In this document: piece by piece, positions 16,693-25,604 of the stretch
Numbering within the stretch: the first letter of the stretch is position 1
Layout: the number at the start of each line of letters is the position of its first letter
Assembly: GCA_016708465.1 (NCBI GenBank)
Contig: JADJFT010000004.1
Span: forward strand, 310,001-374,000
Direction: 5' to 3'
DNA from: Rhodanobacteraceae bacterium
GTDB taxonomy: Bacteria > Pseudomonadota > Gammaproteobacteria > Xanthomonadales > Ahniellaceae
DNA length: 64,000 nucleotides
Made by a program: the position numbers and the translations under genes
The notes under the pieces: model-generated
The model's database searches: none
Told to the model about the DNA's origin: nothing
The model's input: the letters and a program-made list of their open reading frames with translations, nothing else

Positions 16693-18093
16693 TCAAAACT
16701 CCGCCGAACCGGGCACGCGCGGATACGGAATCGCATCGCGGATGTTGGTCAGACCGCAGACGTAGACGACCAGACGCTCGAAGCCCAATCCGAAGCCGGC
16801 ATGTGGCACCGTGCCATAGCGGCGCAGGTCGCGATACCACTGGTAGGAATCCGGATTGAGGCCGAACTTCGCGATGCGTTGGTCGAGCATGTCCAGGCGT
16901 TCCTCGCGCTGCGAGCCGCCGATGATCTCGCCGATGCCCGGCGCGAGCACGTCCATCGCCGCGACCGTACGACCGTCGTCGTTCAGGCGCATATAGAACG
17001 ACTTGATTTGTTCGGGGTAGTTCATCACTACCGTCGGCCGGCCAACATGCTTTTCGGTCAGCCAGCGCTCGTGTTCGGTCTGCAGGTCGAGGCCCCACTC
17101 GACTGGGTAGTCGAACTTCTCACCGGAGTTCTTCAACAGGTCGATCGCTGCGCCGTAGTCGATGCGCTCGAACGGCGCGCTAATGAAGCTTTCCAGACGA
17201 GCGATCGCGTTCTTTTCGACACGGTCGTTGATGAACGCCATGTCATCACCGCGCTCGGCCAACACCGCCTTGAAGATGTACTTGAGGAAATCTTCGGCGA
17301 GTGTGGCGTCGTCGTTCAGATCGGCGAAGCCGATTTCCGGCTCGATCATCCAGAACTCGGCGAGATGCCGAGTCGTGTTCGAGTTTTCGGCGCGGAAGGT
17401 CGGACCAAACGTGTAGACCTTGCTCAGTGCCAGGCAATAGGCCTCGACATTGAGTTGGCCGGAAACCGTCAGGTAGGCCTCCTTGCCGAAGAAGTCCTTG
17501 TGCCAGTCGATCGCGCCCTTGTCGGTGCGCGGCAGGTTGGCGAGGTCGAGCGTCGAGACGCGGAACATCTGGCCGGCGCCTTCTGCGTCGCTGGCGGTCA
17601 CGATCGGCGTGTTGACCCAGAAGAAGCCGCGCTCGTGGAAATAGCGATGGATGGCTTGGGCGATGCTGTGGCGGATGCGTGCAACGGCGCCAAAGGTATT
17701 AGTGCGCGGGCGCAAGTGCGCCACTTCGCGCAGGAACTCCATCGTGTGCGGCTTGGGCTGGATTGGGTAGGTCTCGGGATCGTCGACCATGCCGGTCACT
17801 TCGACGGCATCGGCTTGGATTTCGTAGCTTTGTCCCTTGCCCTGTGACTGCACCAAGGTGCCGGTGGCGATTGCGGCGCAGCCGGCAGTGAGGTGCACAA
17901 CTTCGCTGTCGTAGTTCGGCAGTGTGTTGGGTACGACGATCTGGATTGAATCCTGACCCGAACCATCGTTGATGGTCACGAAGGAAATACCGGCTTTGGA
18001 ATCGCGACGGGTTCGCACCCAGCCACGAACCGTGACTTTGTCGCCAACCGCCACGCGGCCGGCGAGCGCATCGCGCACGCTTGCTACACTCAT
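16693..18093 (-). CDS. asnS: asparagine--tRNA ligase
   Basis: Class IIb aminoacyl-tRNA synthetase charging tRNA-Asn, 466 residues. The N-terminal OB-fold anticodon-binding domain (VTVRGWVRTRRDSKAGISFV-INDGS) is followed by the catalytic core. Motif 2 is visible as FRAENSNTTRHLAEFWMIEPE. Motif 3 is visible as HAGFGLGFERLV near the C-terminus, with the typical PRVPGSAEF end. Intact. The promoter should lie in the 93-base gap shared with the divergent Fe-S carrier gene. Confidence 0.96.
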   Translation of the reverse strand: MSVASVRDALAGRVAVGDKVTVRGWVRTRRDSKAGISFVTINDGSGQDSIQIVVPNTLPNYDSEVVHLTAGCAAIATGTLVQSQGKGQSYEIQADAVEVTGMVDDPETYPIQPKPHTMEFLREVAHLRPRTNTFGAVARIRHSIAQAIHRYFHERGFFWVNTPIVTASDAEGAGQMFRVSTLDLANLPRTDKGAIDWHKDFFGKEAYLTVSGQLNVEAYCLALSKVYTFGPTFRAENSNTTRHLAEFWMIEPEIGFADLNDDATLAEDFLKYIFKAVLAERGDDMAFINDRVEKNAIARLESFISAPFERIDYGAAIDLLKNSGEKFDYPVEWGLDLQTEHERWLTEKHVGRPTVVMNYPEQIKSFYMRLNDDGRTVAAMDVLAPGIGEIIGGSQREERLDMLDQRIAKFGLNPDSYQWYRDLRRYGTVPHAGFGLGFERLVVYVCGLTNIRDAIPYPRVPGSAEF

Positions 18094-18186
18094 GCCTTGA
18101 AACTCCGTTGGGCGCGACCAGATCGGTTGCGACTGAGCGCGCGATCATATCCGAGCGCACGCATCTGACGGCATGGAGTGAACACG

Positions 18187-18513
18187 ATGGGCATTCAACT
18201 TTCCGAATCGGCTGCTGCGCGCGTCAGTGGCTACTTGCGCGATCAGCCCGAGGCACTCGGCTTACGTCTCAGTGTGCGCAAGACCGGTTGTTCGGGCTAC
18301 GCCTATGTCGTGGACCTGACTGACACGGTGAGCGCCGATGATCAGGTGTTCGAGTCGCGCGGCGTGAAGGTGATTGTTGCCAGCGAGAGCTTGGCGATGG
18401 TCGATGGCACCGAGATTGATTACGCCAAACAAGGCTTCGGCGCCCAGTTCGTATTCCGCAATCCCAATGTCGCCGCCGAGTGCGGTTGCGGGGAAAGTTT
18501 CACCACGGCCTGA
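18187..18513 (+). CDS. A-type iron-sulfur cluster carrier (IscA/SufA/ErpA family)
   Basis: Fe-S cluster assembly accessory protein that passes clusters to apo-enzymes. It has 108 residues and carries the three conserved cysteines of the family: C35 in TGCSGYAY, and C99 and C101 in the C-terminal ECGCGES. I prefer the ATG at 18187, with ggag nine bases upstream, to the in-frame GTG at 18178. It is divergent from asnS. Which of the IscA, SufA or ErpA roles it fills cannot be told from sequence alone; no isc or suf genes are adjacent. Confidence 0.88.
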   Translation: MGIQLSESAAARVSGYLRDQPEALGLRLSVRKTGCSGYAYVVDLTDTVSADDQVFESRGVKVIVASESLAMVDGTEIDYAKQGFGAQFVFRNPNVAAECGCGESFTTA

Positions 18514-18727
18514 GATTCAAACGCGACAACGGTAGAAAAATCTCCGCAAAACATAGAGATGCACGGCATTGCTCGCTTTTCACCTGAATCTACGGTGGAA
18601 AAAATTTTTGCAGCTGTGGATAGAGCACCTAAGTCTCTGATGCAGCTTGGGAAATCTGGACTAATCCGCTGATTTTTCACGACTTTTACATTGCGGCGGT
18701 GGCCTCGTCTCGGCTAAGCTCCCTACC

Positions 18728-18750
18728 CCTGTCAGCCGCTGGTCGACAGG
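18728..18750 (+). promoter_or_regulatory. hairpin in the rpsF leader
   Basis: The 292-base gap 18514-18805 has an AT-richer left half and this hairpin on the right: six-base arms cctgtc and gacagg around an 11-base loop that contains CCG. Leaders of rpsF in many bacteria carry a CCG-containing hairpin bound by the S6:S18 complex (established for that motif). Whether this one has the right internal geometry I cannot decide by eye. Nothing else convincing was seen in the gap. Confidence 0.3.
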
Positions 18751-18805
18751 ACCTTGCCTCACCGGTTACACGTCGGGAGGCCGCTACGTCCGCAAGGAGT
18801 TTTTG

Positions 18806-19192
18806 ATGCGTCACTATGAAATCGTTTTCCTGGTCCATCCCGACCAGAGCGAGCAGGTACCCGCGATGATCGAGCGTTACAAGTCGCTCATTGAAGGTGA
18901 CAATGGCACGATCCACCGTCTCGAAGACTGGGGTCGTCGTCAGCTCGCGTATCCGATTCAGGATCTCGGCAAAGCACACTATGTTCTGTTGAACATCGAA
19001 TGCAGCCAACCGGTCCTGAATGAATTGCAGTCCTCGTTCCGCTTCAACGATGCGGTTTTGCGTCATCTCATCACCACCCGCGATGACGCGGTGACCGAAC
19101 AGTCGCCGATCGCCAAGATGAAAGACGAGAAGCCGAGCCGTCGCGTCAGCGAAGAAGGCTTCAGCGACGCCGAATTCGAAGACGCCGCCTGA
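18806..19192 (+). CDS. rpsF: 30S ribosomal protein S6
   Basis: S6, 128 residues, which pairs with S18 in the platform of the small subunit. It begins MRHYEIVFLVHPDQSEQVP, with GG-I-RLEDWGRRQLAYPI and AHYV--NIEC in the core, and has a long charged C-terminal tail with many Glu/Lys, which is variable in this family. The ATG at 18806 follows an aaggag site; the TTG just before it is not needed. Followed by rpsR and rplI in the standard order. Confidence 0.96.
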   Translation: MRHYEIVFLVHPDQSEQVPAMIERYKSLIEGDNGTIHRLEDWGRRQLAYPIQDLGKAHYVLLNIECSQPVLNELQSSFRFNDAVLRHLITTRDDAVTEQSPIAKMKDEKPSRRVSEEGFSDAEFEDAA

Positions 19193-19209
19193 GCCACGAG
19201 GAATAGACC

Positions 19210-19434
19210 ATGTCCAAATTTTTCCGCCGCAAGAAGTTCTGCCGATTCTCAGCCGAAGGCGTGAAGGAGATCGATTACAAGGATCTCAACACCCTGCGTC
19301 AGTATCTGACCGAAACCGGCAAGATCGTTCCCAGCCGCATCACCGGCACCAAGGCCCGTTATCAGCGTCAGTTGACGACCGCCGTCAAGCGTGCGCGATT
19401 CCTCGCGCTGCTGCCGTACTGCGATAGCCACTGA
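19210..19434 (+). CDS. rpsR: 30S ribosomal protein S18
   Basis: S18, 74 residues, partner of S6. It contains FFRRKKFCRFSAEGV, IDYKDLNTLRQYLTE-GKI-PSRITG and QRQL-TAVKRARFLALLPY, the full S18 signature. Separated from rpsF by 17 bases with an aggaa ribosome site, and from rplI by 13 bases. Confidence 0.96.
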   Translation: MSKFFRRKKFCRFSAEGVKEIDYKDLNTLRQYLTETGKIVPSRITGTKARYQRQLTTAVKRARFLALLPYCDSH

Positions 19435-19447
19435 GGAGCACATCGTC

Positions 19448-19897
19448 ATGGAACTGATTCTTCTTCAGAAAGTAGTGAACCTCGGCGCCCTCGGCGACAA
19501 GGTCAATGTAAAGCCCGGTTACGGGCGTAATTATTTGGTCCCGCAGGGTAAGGCCGCTCCGGCCACTGCGACCAACGTGGCGGAGTTCGAGAAGCGCCGT
19601 GCAGAGTACGAAGCCAAGGCCAACAATCTGTTGTCCGATGCCTCTGCTCGCAAGGACAAGCTCGAAGCTGCTGCGGTCACGATTCGCGCCAATGCCAGCA
19701 CGGAAGGCAAGCTCTACGGTTCGGTCGGTCCGCGTGATATCGCCGAAGCCTTCACGAACGCGGGTTTCCCGCTTTCGAAGGCGGAAGTGATCCTCGGGGA
19801 AGGCCCGATCCGTCGCACCGGCGAATTCGACATCCACGTGGCTCTGCACGCTGATGTGCATTGCACCGTCAAGTTGTCGGTCGTCGGCGAGAGTTAA
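19448..19897 (+). CDS. rplI: 50S ribosomal protein L9
   Basis: L9, 149 residues, with the N-terminal RNA-binding domain (MELILLQKVVNLG-LGD-V-VKPGYGRNYL-P-GKA), the long connecting helix rich in Ala/Lys/Glu (about residues 41-75) and the C-terminal domain (TEGKLYGSVG--DIAEA). Intact. The ATG at 19448 follows the gaggag site overlapping the end of rpsR. A terminator lies 57 bases downstream. Confidence 0.96.
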   Translation: MELILLQKVVNLGALGDKVNVKPGYGRNYLVPQGKAAPATATNVAEFEKRRAEYEAKANNLLSDASARKDKLEAAAVTIRANASTEGKLYGSVGPRDIAEAFTNAGFPLSKAEVILGEGPIRRTGEFDIHVALHADVHCTVKLSVVGES

Positions 19898-19953
19898 TGG
19901 CCGATTGTTCTGCCGGCTTCTTCGGCCGGTAGTGCTGCTTCAGGGAAACTCAA

Positions 19954-19986
19954 AGCCCGCTGCTGACCCCGGCGGGCTCTTTTTTT
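19954..19986 (+). terminator. Rho-independent terminator after rplI
   Basis: Seven-base arms agcccgc (19954-19960) and gcgggct (19972-19978) around an 11-base loop, followed by a run of Ts to 19986. It closes rpsF-rpsR-rplI and separates it from the convergent gene ending at 19996. Confidence 0.82.
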
Positions 19987-19995
19987 GCGTGCGAT

Positions 19996-20491
19996 TCAGA
20001 CTCGTCGCTTGACGGCGCGGATTGCCCAGCCGAGCAATGGCACGTGTTGGAACAGACCATCGGCGGCGTTCCAGAAGTCCTGCTGGAAAGCGATGCGCCC
20101 CTCGCTCATCCAGTCGCAGCAGGCTGATGCCCATCGATTCGGTATCCTGACCGCGCGCGAAGCGGTTGAAGCGGATAAGCATGTGCCAGCGCACCAGCAC
20201 ATCACCCTCGCGACTGATCGACCAAGTGTCGATGATCGCGCGGCAATGCTCGACATTGTGCGCCGTCTCGACCATGTAGCATTCCAGTTCGGCGCGCCGA
20301 GTGATCGTCTTCAGGGTGTCGTTGAACCAAAGTTCTGGCGCATACGCGTGCGGAATACCGCTGCGCACCGATTGTTCGGTCAGCGGACCGAAAAACTCCG
20401 AGAATCGTTGCAGTGCTGCGGCAATGGTCGCCTCGCTCGGCGTTTCGGGGTGGGCGCGTCGTGCCAAAAGCAATGCGTCGTGATAGTCCAT
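19996..20491 (-). CDS. NTF2/SnoaL-like protein of unknown function (one extra base)
   Basis: About 164 residues after repair. The fold pattern is SnoaL/NTF2-like: an N-terminal helix (LQRFSEFFGPLTEQSV), then YAPELWFNDTLKTITRRAELECYM and several beta strands (VLVRWHMLIRF). The C-terminus, once an extra G in the run at 20098-20101 is dropped, reads GRIAFQQDFWNAADGLFQHVPLLG and ends AVKRRV. This gives the LHQDYWD-type signature common in small NTF2-family proteins of unknown ligand. The start has a ggag ribosome site. It is alone between rplI and the divergent FKBP gene. Confidence 0.72.
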
Positions 20492-20703
20492 GCGGTTCTC
20501 CTTTGAGCCGAGCATGCGCCTGATTCCGTGCAGGAAGCGTAGTTGAATCGTTGGCAACGCGCGGTCTGACAGGGGAACTCTGCGGCTCGCTCCGGTTCAA
20601 AATCACGCCCGTTTGCGTCCAAGCCGACTCGCCATGACAATACGCGGCCTTTTTATCGGTCATTACCCGGCGATCTGCCGGTTTCAACCTGGAGCACAAA
20701 AGA

Positions 20704-21404
20704 ATGAAGCAGTTCCTTCGCAGCACTCTCGCAGCCGCGGTCGCGGTCGGTTTGGTCTTGCCGCTGTCGGCGAGTGCGCTCGACAAGCTGAGCACTGAAA
20801 AAGAAAAAATCAGCTACATGGTCGGCATGGATCTCGCCAACGGCGTTGGCCAGATCAAAGAAGAGATTGATATCAACATCGTGATCGACGCGATGAAGGC
20901 TCAGCTCGCTGGCGGCAAATTGCTGATGACGGCGGAAGAGTCGCAAGCCGTGCGTCAGACGTTCATGACCAAGTTGCAAGCCGCGCAGCAGGCCAAGACC
21001 GCTGAACAGGCGACCAAGAACAAGGCCGAGGGCGACAAGTTCCTGGCTGCGAACAAGGTTAAGCCGGGCGTGAAGGCGACGGCCTCGGGGCTGCAATATT
21101 CGGTCGTCAAGGAAGGCACCGGCAAGAAGCCGACTGCCGAGTCGACGGTCAAAGTGCATTACACCGGCACCTTGCTGGATGGCACCAAGTTCGACAGCTC
21201 GGTCGATCGTGGTGAGCCGGCGCAGTTCCCGCTGAATGGTGTCATCGCCGGTTGGACCGAAGGTCTGCAGTTGATGTCGGTGGGTTCCAAGTACAAGTTC
21301 TACATCCCGGCAGAACTGGCCTATGGCGATCGTGCCAATCCGGGCCCGATCGGCCCGAATTCGACGCTGATTTCGACGTCGAACTGATCGAAATCGTGAA
21401 CTGA
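20704..21404 (+). CDS. FKBP-type peptidyl-prolyl isomerase, Mip/FkpA-like (one missing T)
   Basis: Periplasmic proline isomerase/chaperone, 233 residues after repair. Signal peptide at residues 1-25 (MKQFLRSTLAAAVAVGLVLP, cleaved after ASA). An N-terminal dimerisation domain (EKISYMVGMDLA) and a long Ala/Lys/Gln-rich helix follow. The C-terminal FKBP domain from about residue 120 has VKVHYTGTLLDGTKFDSS, FPLNGVI-GW-EGLQLM and IPAELAYG. A missing T at 21370-21373 truncates the frame at 21387. With it restored the protein ends FDVELIEIVN at 21404, as in the family. Own terminator at 21428. Confidence 0.92.
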
Positions 21405-21427
21405 TCACGGCTGCACCGCAGTCTGAA

Positions 21428-21455
21428 AACGCCGGCACAAGCCGGCGTTTTTTTT
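21428..21455 (+). terminator. Rho-independent terminator after the FKBP gene
   Basis: Nine-base perfect arms aacgccggc (21428-21436) and gccggcgtt (21441-21449), a four-base loop acaa, then a T run to 21455. A strong, classic structure. Confidence 0.9.
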
Positions 21456-21534
21456 GATCCATCACAGCGCGCTCGTCGCTGTGATGGACGCCCGCTAACA
21501 TCGCCAGTACTTCTTCCTATTTGGATTCGCTGCC

Positions 21535-22881
21535 ATGCACGTCACCATTTTCGGCACCGGCTATGTCGGTCTCGTTACCGGCACCTGTCTCGCCGAGGTA
21601 GGCAACAAGATTCATTGCGTTGATATCGACGCGCGCAAGGTCGAAGGGCTGAACAATGGCATCGTGCCAATCTACGAACCCGGCCTCGAAGAACTGGTCC
21701 TGGCGAACCACAAGTCCGGTTGTTTGCAATTCACCACCGACGCCGCCGCGGCAGTCCGCCGCGCTGAAATCATTTTCATCGCAGTGGGCACACCTCCGGG
21801 CGAAGACGGCAGCGCCGACCTCTCGCACGTGCTCGCACTGGCACGCACGATTGGACAGCATCTCGAAAAATCCGCCATCGTCGTCAACAAATCGACGGTG
21901 CCAGTCGGCACTGCCGATCGCGTGCGCGCCGCAATCGCTGCAGAGCTTGCACAGCGCGGCGTAGTGATCTCGTTTGACGTGTTGTCGAACCCGGAATTCC
22001 TGAAGGAGGGCGATGCGGTGAAAGACTGCATGCGTCCGGATCGCATCGTCATCGGCGCCGACAGCGCGCACGCGGTCGAGCGCATGAAAGTGTTGTATGC
22101 GCCGTTCAATCGCAACCACGAGCGCATCGTGTTGATGGACGTGCGTTCGGCCGAGCTGACCAAGTACGCCGCAAACGCGATGCTGGCGACCAAGATCAGC
22201 TTCATGAACGAAATGGCGAATATCGCCGAACGTGTCGGCGCCGACATCGAGCATGTGCGCCACGGCATCGGCTCCGATCCACGCATTGGCTATTCCTTCA
22301 TCTACCCGGGCGCCGGCTATGGCGGTTCCTGTTTCCCGAAAGACGTGCAGGCACTCGATCGCACCGCCCGCCAGCACGGCTATACGCCACGCATTCTCGA
22401 AGCTGTTGAAGCGGTCAACGATGCCCAGAAACACCGGATATTTGCTCTAATCCAGCAACATTTCGGTGATGTACGTGGCAAGACCATCGCGGTCTGGGGT
22501 TTGGCCTTCAAGCCGAATACCGATGACATGCGTGAAGCCCCGGCACGCGTGCTGCTGGCGCAGTTGTGGGCAGCCGGTGCGACGGTGCGTGCCTACGATC
22601 CAGAAGCCGGCAAGGAGGCGGCAGAAGTTTTTGGTGTGCGCGACGATCTGGTGATCTGCGATGAAGCCTTGTCGGCCCTCGACGGTGCCGATGCCTTGGT
22701 GCTGATGACCGAGTGGAAAATGTTCTGGAGCCCCGACTTTGATCGCGTCCGCGATCTGCTGAAGTCGCCGGTCGTGTTCGATGGGCGCAATATTTACGAT
22801 CCAAAGTCGGTTGAGGCGGCGGGCTTGGCCTACTATGGCATTGGTCGCGGCCGTTCCGTGCCGTATCCCAAGGTCGTCTGA
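21535..22881 (+). CDS. ugd: UDP-glucose 6-dehydrogenase
   Basis: Oxidises UDP-glucose to UDP-glucuronate with two NAD. It has 448 residues. The N-terminal Rossmann motif GTGYVGLVTGTCLAE is at residues 7-21. The middle has FLKEGDAV-DC--PDRIV-G and the active-site cysteine lies in GYGGSCFPKDV. The C-terminal domain has WGLAFKPNTDDMREAP. It stands first in a three-gene unit, 4 bases before UDP-xylose synthase, which uses its product. It should feed capsule, EPS or LPS glycosylation. Confidence 0.95.
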   Translation: MHVTIFGTGYVGLVTGTCLAEVGNKIHCVDIDARKVEGLNNGIVPIYEPGLEELVLANHKSGCLQFTTDAAAAVRRAEIIFIAVGTPPGEDGSADLSHVLALARTIGQHLEKSAIVVNKSTVPVGTADRVRAAIAAELAQRGVVISFDVLSNPEFLKEGDAVKDCMRPDRIVIGADSAHAVERMKVLYAPFNRNHERIVLMDVRSAELTKYAANAMLATKISFMNEMANIAERVGADIEHVRHGIGSDPRIGYSFIYPGAGYGGSCFPKDVQALDRTARQHGYTPRILEAVEAVNDAQKHRIFALIQQHFGDVRGKTIAVWGLAFKPNTDDMREAPARVLLAQLWAAGATVRAYDPEAGKEAAEVFGVRDDLVICDEALSALDGADALVLMTEWKMFWSPDFDRVRDLLKSPVVFDGRNIYDPKSVEAAGLAYYGIGRGRSVPYPKVV

Positions 22882-22885
22882 GCGC

Positions 22886-23851
22886 ATGCGCCAATACGAA
22901 TCGACCAAGCGCATTCTGGTCACCGGTGGTGCCGGTTTCCTCGGCTCGCACCTGTGCGACCGGCTGCTCGCCGACGGCCACGAAGTGGTCTGTGCCGATA
23001 ACCTGTTTACCGGCGCGAAGCGCAACATTGCGCATCTGCATGGCCATCCGCGCTTCGAGTTCCTGCGTCACGACGTGACCTTTCCGCTGTTCATCGAAGT
23101 CGACGAAATCTGGAATCTGGCCTGTCCCGCGTCGCCGGTCCACTACCAGCACGATCCAGTGCAGACGACGAAGACCAGCGTACATGGCGCGATCAACATG
23201 CTTGGTCTGGCCAAGCGATTGCATGTGCCCATCTTTCAGGCGTCGACCAGTGAGGTGTATGGCGATCCGGAGCAACATCCGCAACGCGAGGACTACTGGG
23301 GCCATGTCAATCCGATTGGTCCGCGGTCCTGTTATGACGAAGGCAAGCGTTGTGCGGAAACCTTGTTCTTCGACTACCACCGGCAGCATCAGTTGCAGAT
23401 CAAGGTTGCGCGAATCTTTAATACCTACGGGCCGCGCATGCACCCCAACGATGGACGTGTGGTCTCTAATTTTATCGTCCAGGCGCTGAAGAACCAACCG
23501 ATCACGCTTTATGGCGAAGGCCAACAGACGCGGTCGTTCTGCTTCGTCGACGACTTGATTGACGGCTTTATCCGACTGATGGCGACCGATGACGCGATCA
23601 CTGGGCCGATCAATCTCGGCAATCCGGGTGAGTTCACGATTCGCGCATTAGCGGAGAAGGTCATCGCGCTGACCGGTTCGCGCTCGATCATCGAGATGCG
23701 ACCGTTGCCGGCGGATGATCCGAAGCAACGCCAGCCGGACATTACCCGCGCGCGCGAACAACTCGGCTGGGAGCCGAAGATCAACCTCGATGCTGGATTG
23801 CGATCGACGATCGCCTACTTCGACCAGTTGCTCGCCGGGGGTTCGGTCTAG
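22886..23851 (+). CDS. UDP-glucuronate decarboxylase (UDP-xylose synthase)
   Basis: NAD-dependent extended-SDR enzyme that decarboxylates UDP-glucuronate to UDP-xylose. It has 321 residues. The N-terminal motif is GGAGFLGSHLCDRLL. HDVTFPLFIEVDEIWNLACPASP is highly specific to the UXS family, followed by the catalytic YDEGKR (Y-x3-K) and FNTYGPRMHPNDGRVVSNF. I chose the ATG four bases after ugd, although the frame is open upstream inside ugd. Together the two genes provide UDP-xylose for an exported polysaccharide. Confidence 0.93.
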   Translation: MRQYESTKRILVTGGAGFLGSHLCDRLLADGHEVVCADNLFTGAKRNIAHLHGHPRFEFLRHDVTFPLFIEVDEIWNLACPASPVHYQHDPVQTTKTSVHGAINMLGLAKRLHVPIFQASTSEVYGDPEQHPQREDYWGHVNPIGPRSCYDEGKRCAETLFFDYHRQHQLQIKVARIFNTYGPRMHPNDGRVVSNFIVQALKNQPITLYGEGQQTRSFCFVDDLIDGFIRLMATDDAITGPINLGNPGEFTIRALAEKVIALTGSRSIIEMRPLPADDPKQRQPDITRAREQLGWEPKINLDAGLRSTIAYFDQLLAGGSV

Positions 23852-23854
23852 AAC

Positions 23855-24662
23855 ATGCGCGAGCGACACCGGCCAGCGACGGCTTCACAAACCGCGATGG
23901 CGGTTTTGCCGCTGCATCCGTTCGTCGACCTGCATTTGCATGCGCTACCCGGGCGTCGACAATGGCCCGGCGTCGTGGTCGGCGGCGGTGGAATTGTGCG
24001 TGCAGGCGGCGCACAACGGCATTGCGCATGCGGTGCTGACCCCGCATTTTCGCGGCAAGCCTTACGCCGAGCGCATCGCCCGGTTGTCATCGCGATTGAT
24101 CCGGTTGCGCGAGGCGCTCACTGACCGCGGCCTAGCAATGGAGGTCGCGCTGGCCGGCGAATGTCGCTTTGACAGTTTTCTGCACCAAGCGATCCAAAGT
24201 GGCGATTTGCCGTGGCTCGGGCGCTGGGACGATGACTACGTGGTGCTGATCGAATTCTCTGACACGCGTCTGCCGGCGAAAATCGTACCGGCCATCGAAT
24301 GGATGCGTGCGCGCCGTATCCGTCCGATGTTGGCGCATCCAGAGCGCATCCGCGAGGTTCAGGCGATGCCCGATGTGCTGGCGCCGCTGGTGGCTTCAGG
24401 ACTGCTGCTGCAGGTCGATGCCGATGCGCTCGCCGGCGGGCGTGGCCCCTATGCGCAGGGAGCGGCACGGGCATTGTTGCAGCGCGGTTGGGTCGGTGTG
24501 TTGGCGAGCAATGCGCACGATCTCGTGCGGCAACCGCCGCGCATCGAACCCGGGCGCATTGCTGCTGCAGAAATCGTCGGCGAGGCGTTGTCATGGGAAC
24601 TGGTCGCGCATCGTCCTGCGCGTATCGCCGCGATGCATTTTCCGGCGTTGGCGCAAGCCTAG
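23855..24662 (+). CDS. CpsB/CapC-family PHP-type phosphatase (one extra G)
   Basis: Manganese-dependent PHP-fold phosphatase of the CpsB/YwqE type, which in other bacteria dephosphorylates tyrosine kinases controlling capsule export. It has about 268 residues. The metal-binding start FVDLHLHALPG is followed by a GGG at 23951-23953 with one G too many. Dropping it gives VDNGPASW, then TPHFRGKPY, LAGECRFD, MLAHPER and a late SNAHD, the usual ligand clusters of this family. The start is uncertain: 23855 (four bases after UXS) or 23897. Its position after ugd and UXS suggests control of export or synthesis of the same polysaccharide. No kinase partner is visible here. Confidence 0.8.
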
Positions 24663-24689
24663 ACTGCACGCTCCGCTAGACTAAGCGCC

Positions 24690-24914
24690 ATGAACACGAC
24701 CTTGTCCGAAATCCACGAACGATTGGCTGATCTGGAAATGCGCTTCGCGTTTCAGGATGACGTCATCACCAGTCTGAATCCGCAGGTCGCGACGCAGGAA
24801 CGGCACCTCATCGACATCGCCGAGGAGTTGCGCCAGCTTCGGCACGAGGTGACGCAGTTGCGTGCGGCGCTCGGCCATGACATTGGCGACGAACCGCCGC
24901 CGCCACATTACTAG
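24690..24914 (+). CDS. slyX: SlyX family protein
   Basis: 74 residues of coiled coil with a heptad-like pattern (IHERLADLEMRFAFQDDVI, then EELRQLRHEVTQLR) and the characteristic C-terminal PPPPHY. SlyX is a conserved gammaproteobacterial protein often near slyD, with no settled function. It is probably transcribed with the downstream DUF2058 gene, 21 bases later. Confidence 0.87.
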   Translation: MNTTLSEIHERLADLEMRFAFQDDVITSLNPQVATQERHLIDIAEELRQLRHEVTQLRAALGHDIGDEPPPPHY

Positions 24915-24935
24915 ATCAAATTCGATACCACACCG

Positions 24936-25535
24936 ATGACCGACTCACTTCGCGATCAATTGATAAAACTCGGCTACGCAGCAAACAAGCCCGAGCCACC
25001 GAAACCGCGCCCAGTCCACAACAAGCCGCACGGGCAAGGCAAGCCGCACGGGCAGCAAGGCAAGCCATTGGCCCGGCCGCATGTGCATGCGAAGCCGCAA
25101 CACCCACCGAAAGCGGACACGCGGTCACAGGAAGAAATCGACTTGGCCCGCGCCTATGCACTGCGCGCGAAAGCCGAGCGCCAGGAAGCCGAAGCGGCAA
25201 AGCGCGAAGCCGAGAAGAAGGCGCAAGAAAAGCGCGAACGCAAGATCAAGCTGGGCGCATTGCTCGAAGGCAAGGCGCAGAACATCGCCGATGCTGAGCA
25301 CCCGCGCCACTTCGAGCACCAGGGCAAGATCAAGCGCGTGTATTGCAGCGAGGCGCAGGTCACGGCGATCAATGCTGGTGATCTCGGCATCGTCATGCAA
25401 GATGGTCATTTCCGCCTCGTCGCGCGCGACATCGCGCTCGCCGTCGGTGAACTCGAACCACGTTGCCTATTGGTGTTGCTGGAACCCGGTGAGTTCGATG
25501 CGGCAGAAGCCTTGGCTGAACCGTCGCCCACGTAA
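24936..25535 (+). CDS. DUF2058 family protein (YaiL-like)
   Basis: 199 residues. The N-terminus SLRDQLIKLGYAANK is followed by a low-complexity Lys/Pro/His/Gly-rich linker (about residues 19-60, repeats of KPHGQ) and then a long charged helix of Ala/Glu/Lys/Arg (about 66-105). The C-terminal domain has the family motif IKRVYCSEAQ--AIN-GDLGIV and a LLVLLEP end. In E. coli the homologue YaiL is called a nucleoprotein/polynucleotide-associated enzyme without a proven activity. The basic linker suggests nucleic-acid contact. No signal peptide. Confidence 0.85.
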   Translation: MTDSLRDQLIKLGYAANKPEPPKPRPVHNKPHGQGKPHGQQGKPLARPHVHAKPQHPPKADTRSQEEIDLARAYALRAKAERQEAEAAKREAEKKAQEKRERKIKLGALLEGKAQNIADAEHPRHFEHQGKIKRVYCSEAQVTAINAGDLGIVMQDGHFRLVARDIALAVGELEPRCLLVLLEPGEFDAAEALAEPSPT

Positions 25536-25604
25536 TTCGCGACCCGCCGCGCAGACTGCGCAGACCTCATGCGTCAGTATCGACATCAGGTGCGGGAGCC
25601 GATC

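Noticed and set aside
16183..17847. A 554-residue plus-strand frame opposite asnS
   Set aside because: It is the mirror of asnS in a GC-rich gene; it has no family features and asnS is complete.
18614..18622. A DnaA-box-like nonamer (tgtggatag)
   Set aside because: A single near-match without dnaA, dnaN, gidA or a cluster of boxes is expected by chance, so no origin is claimed.
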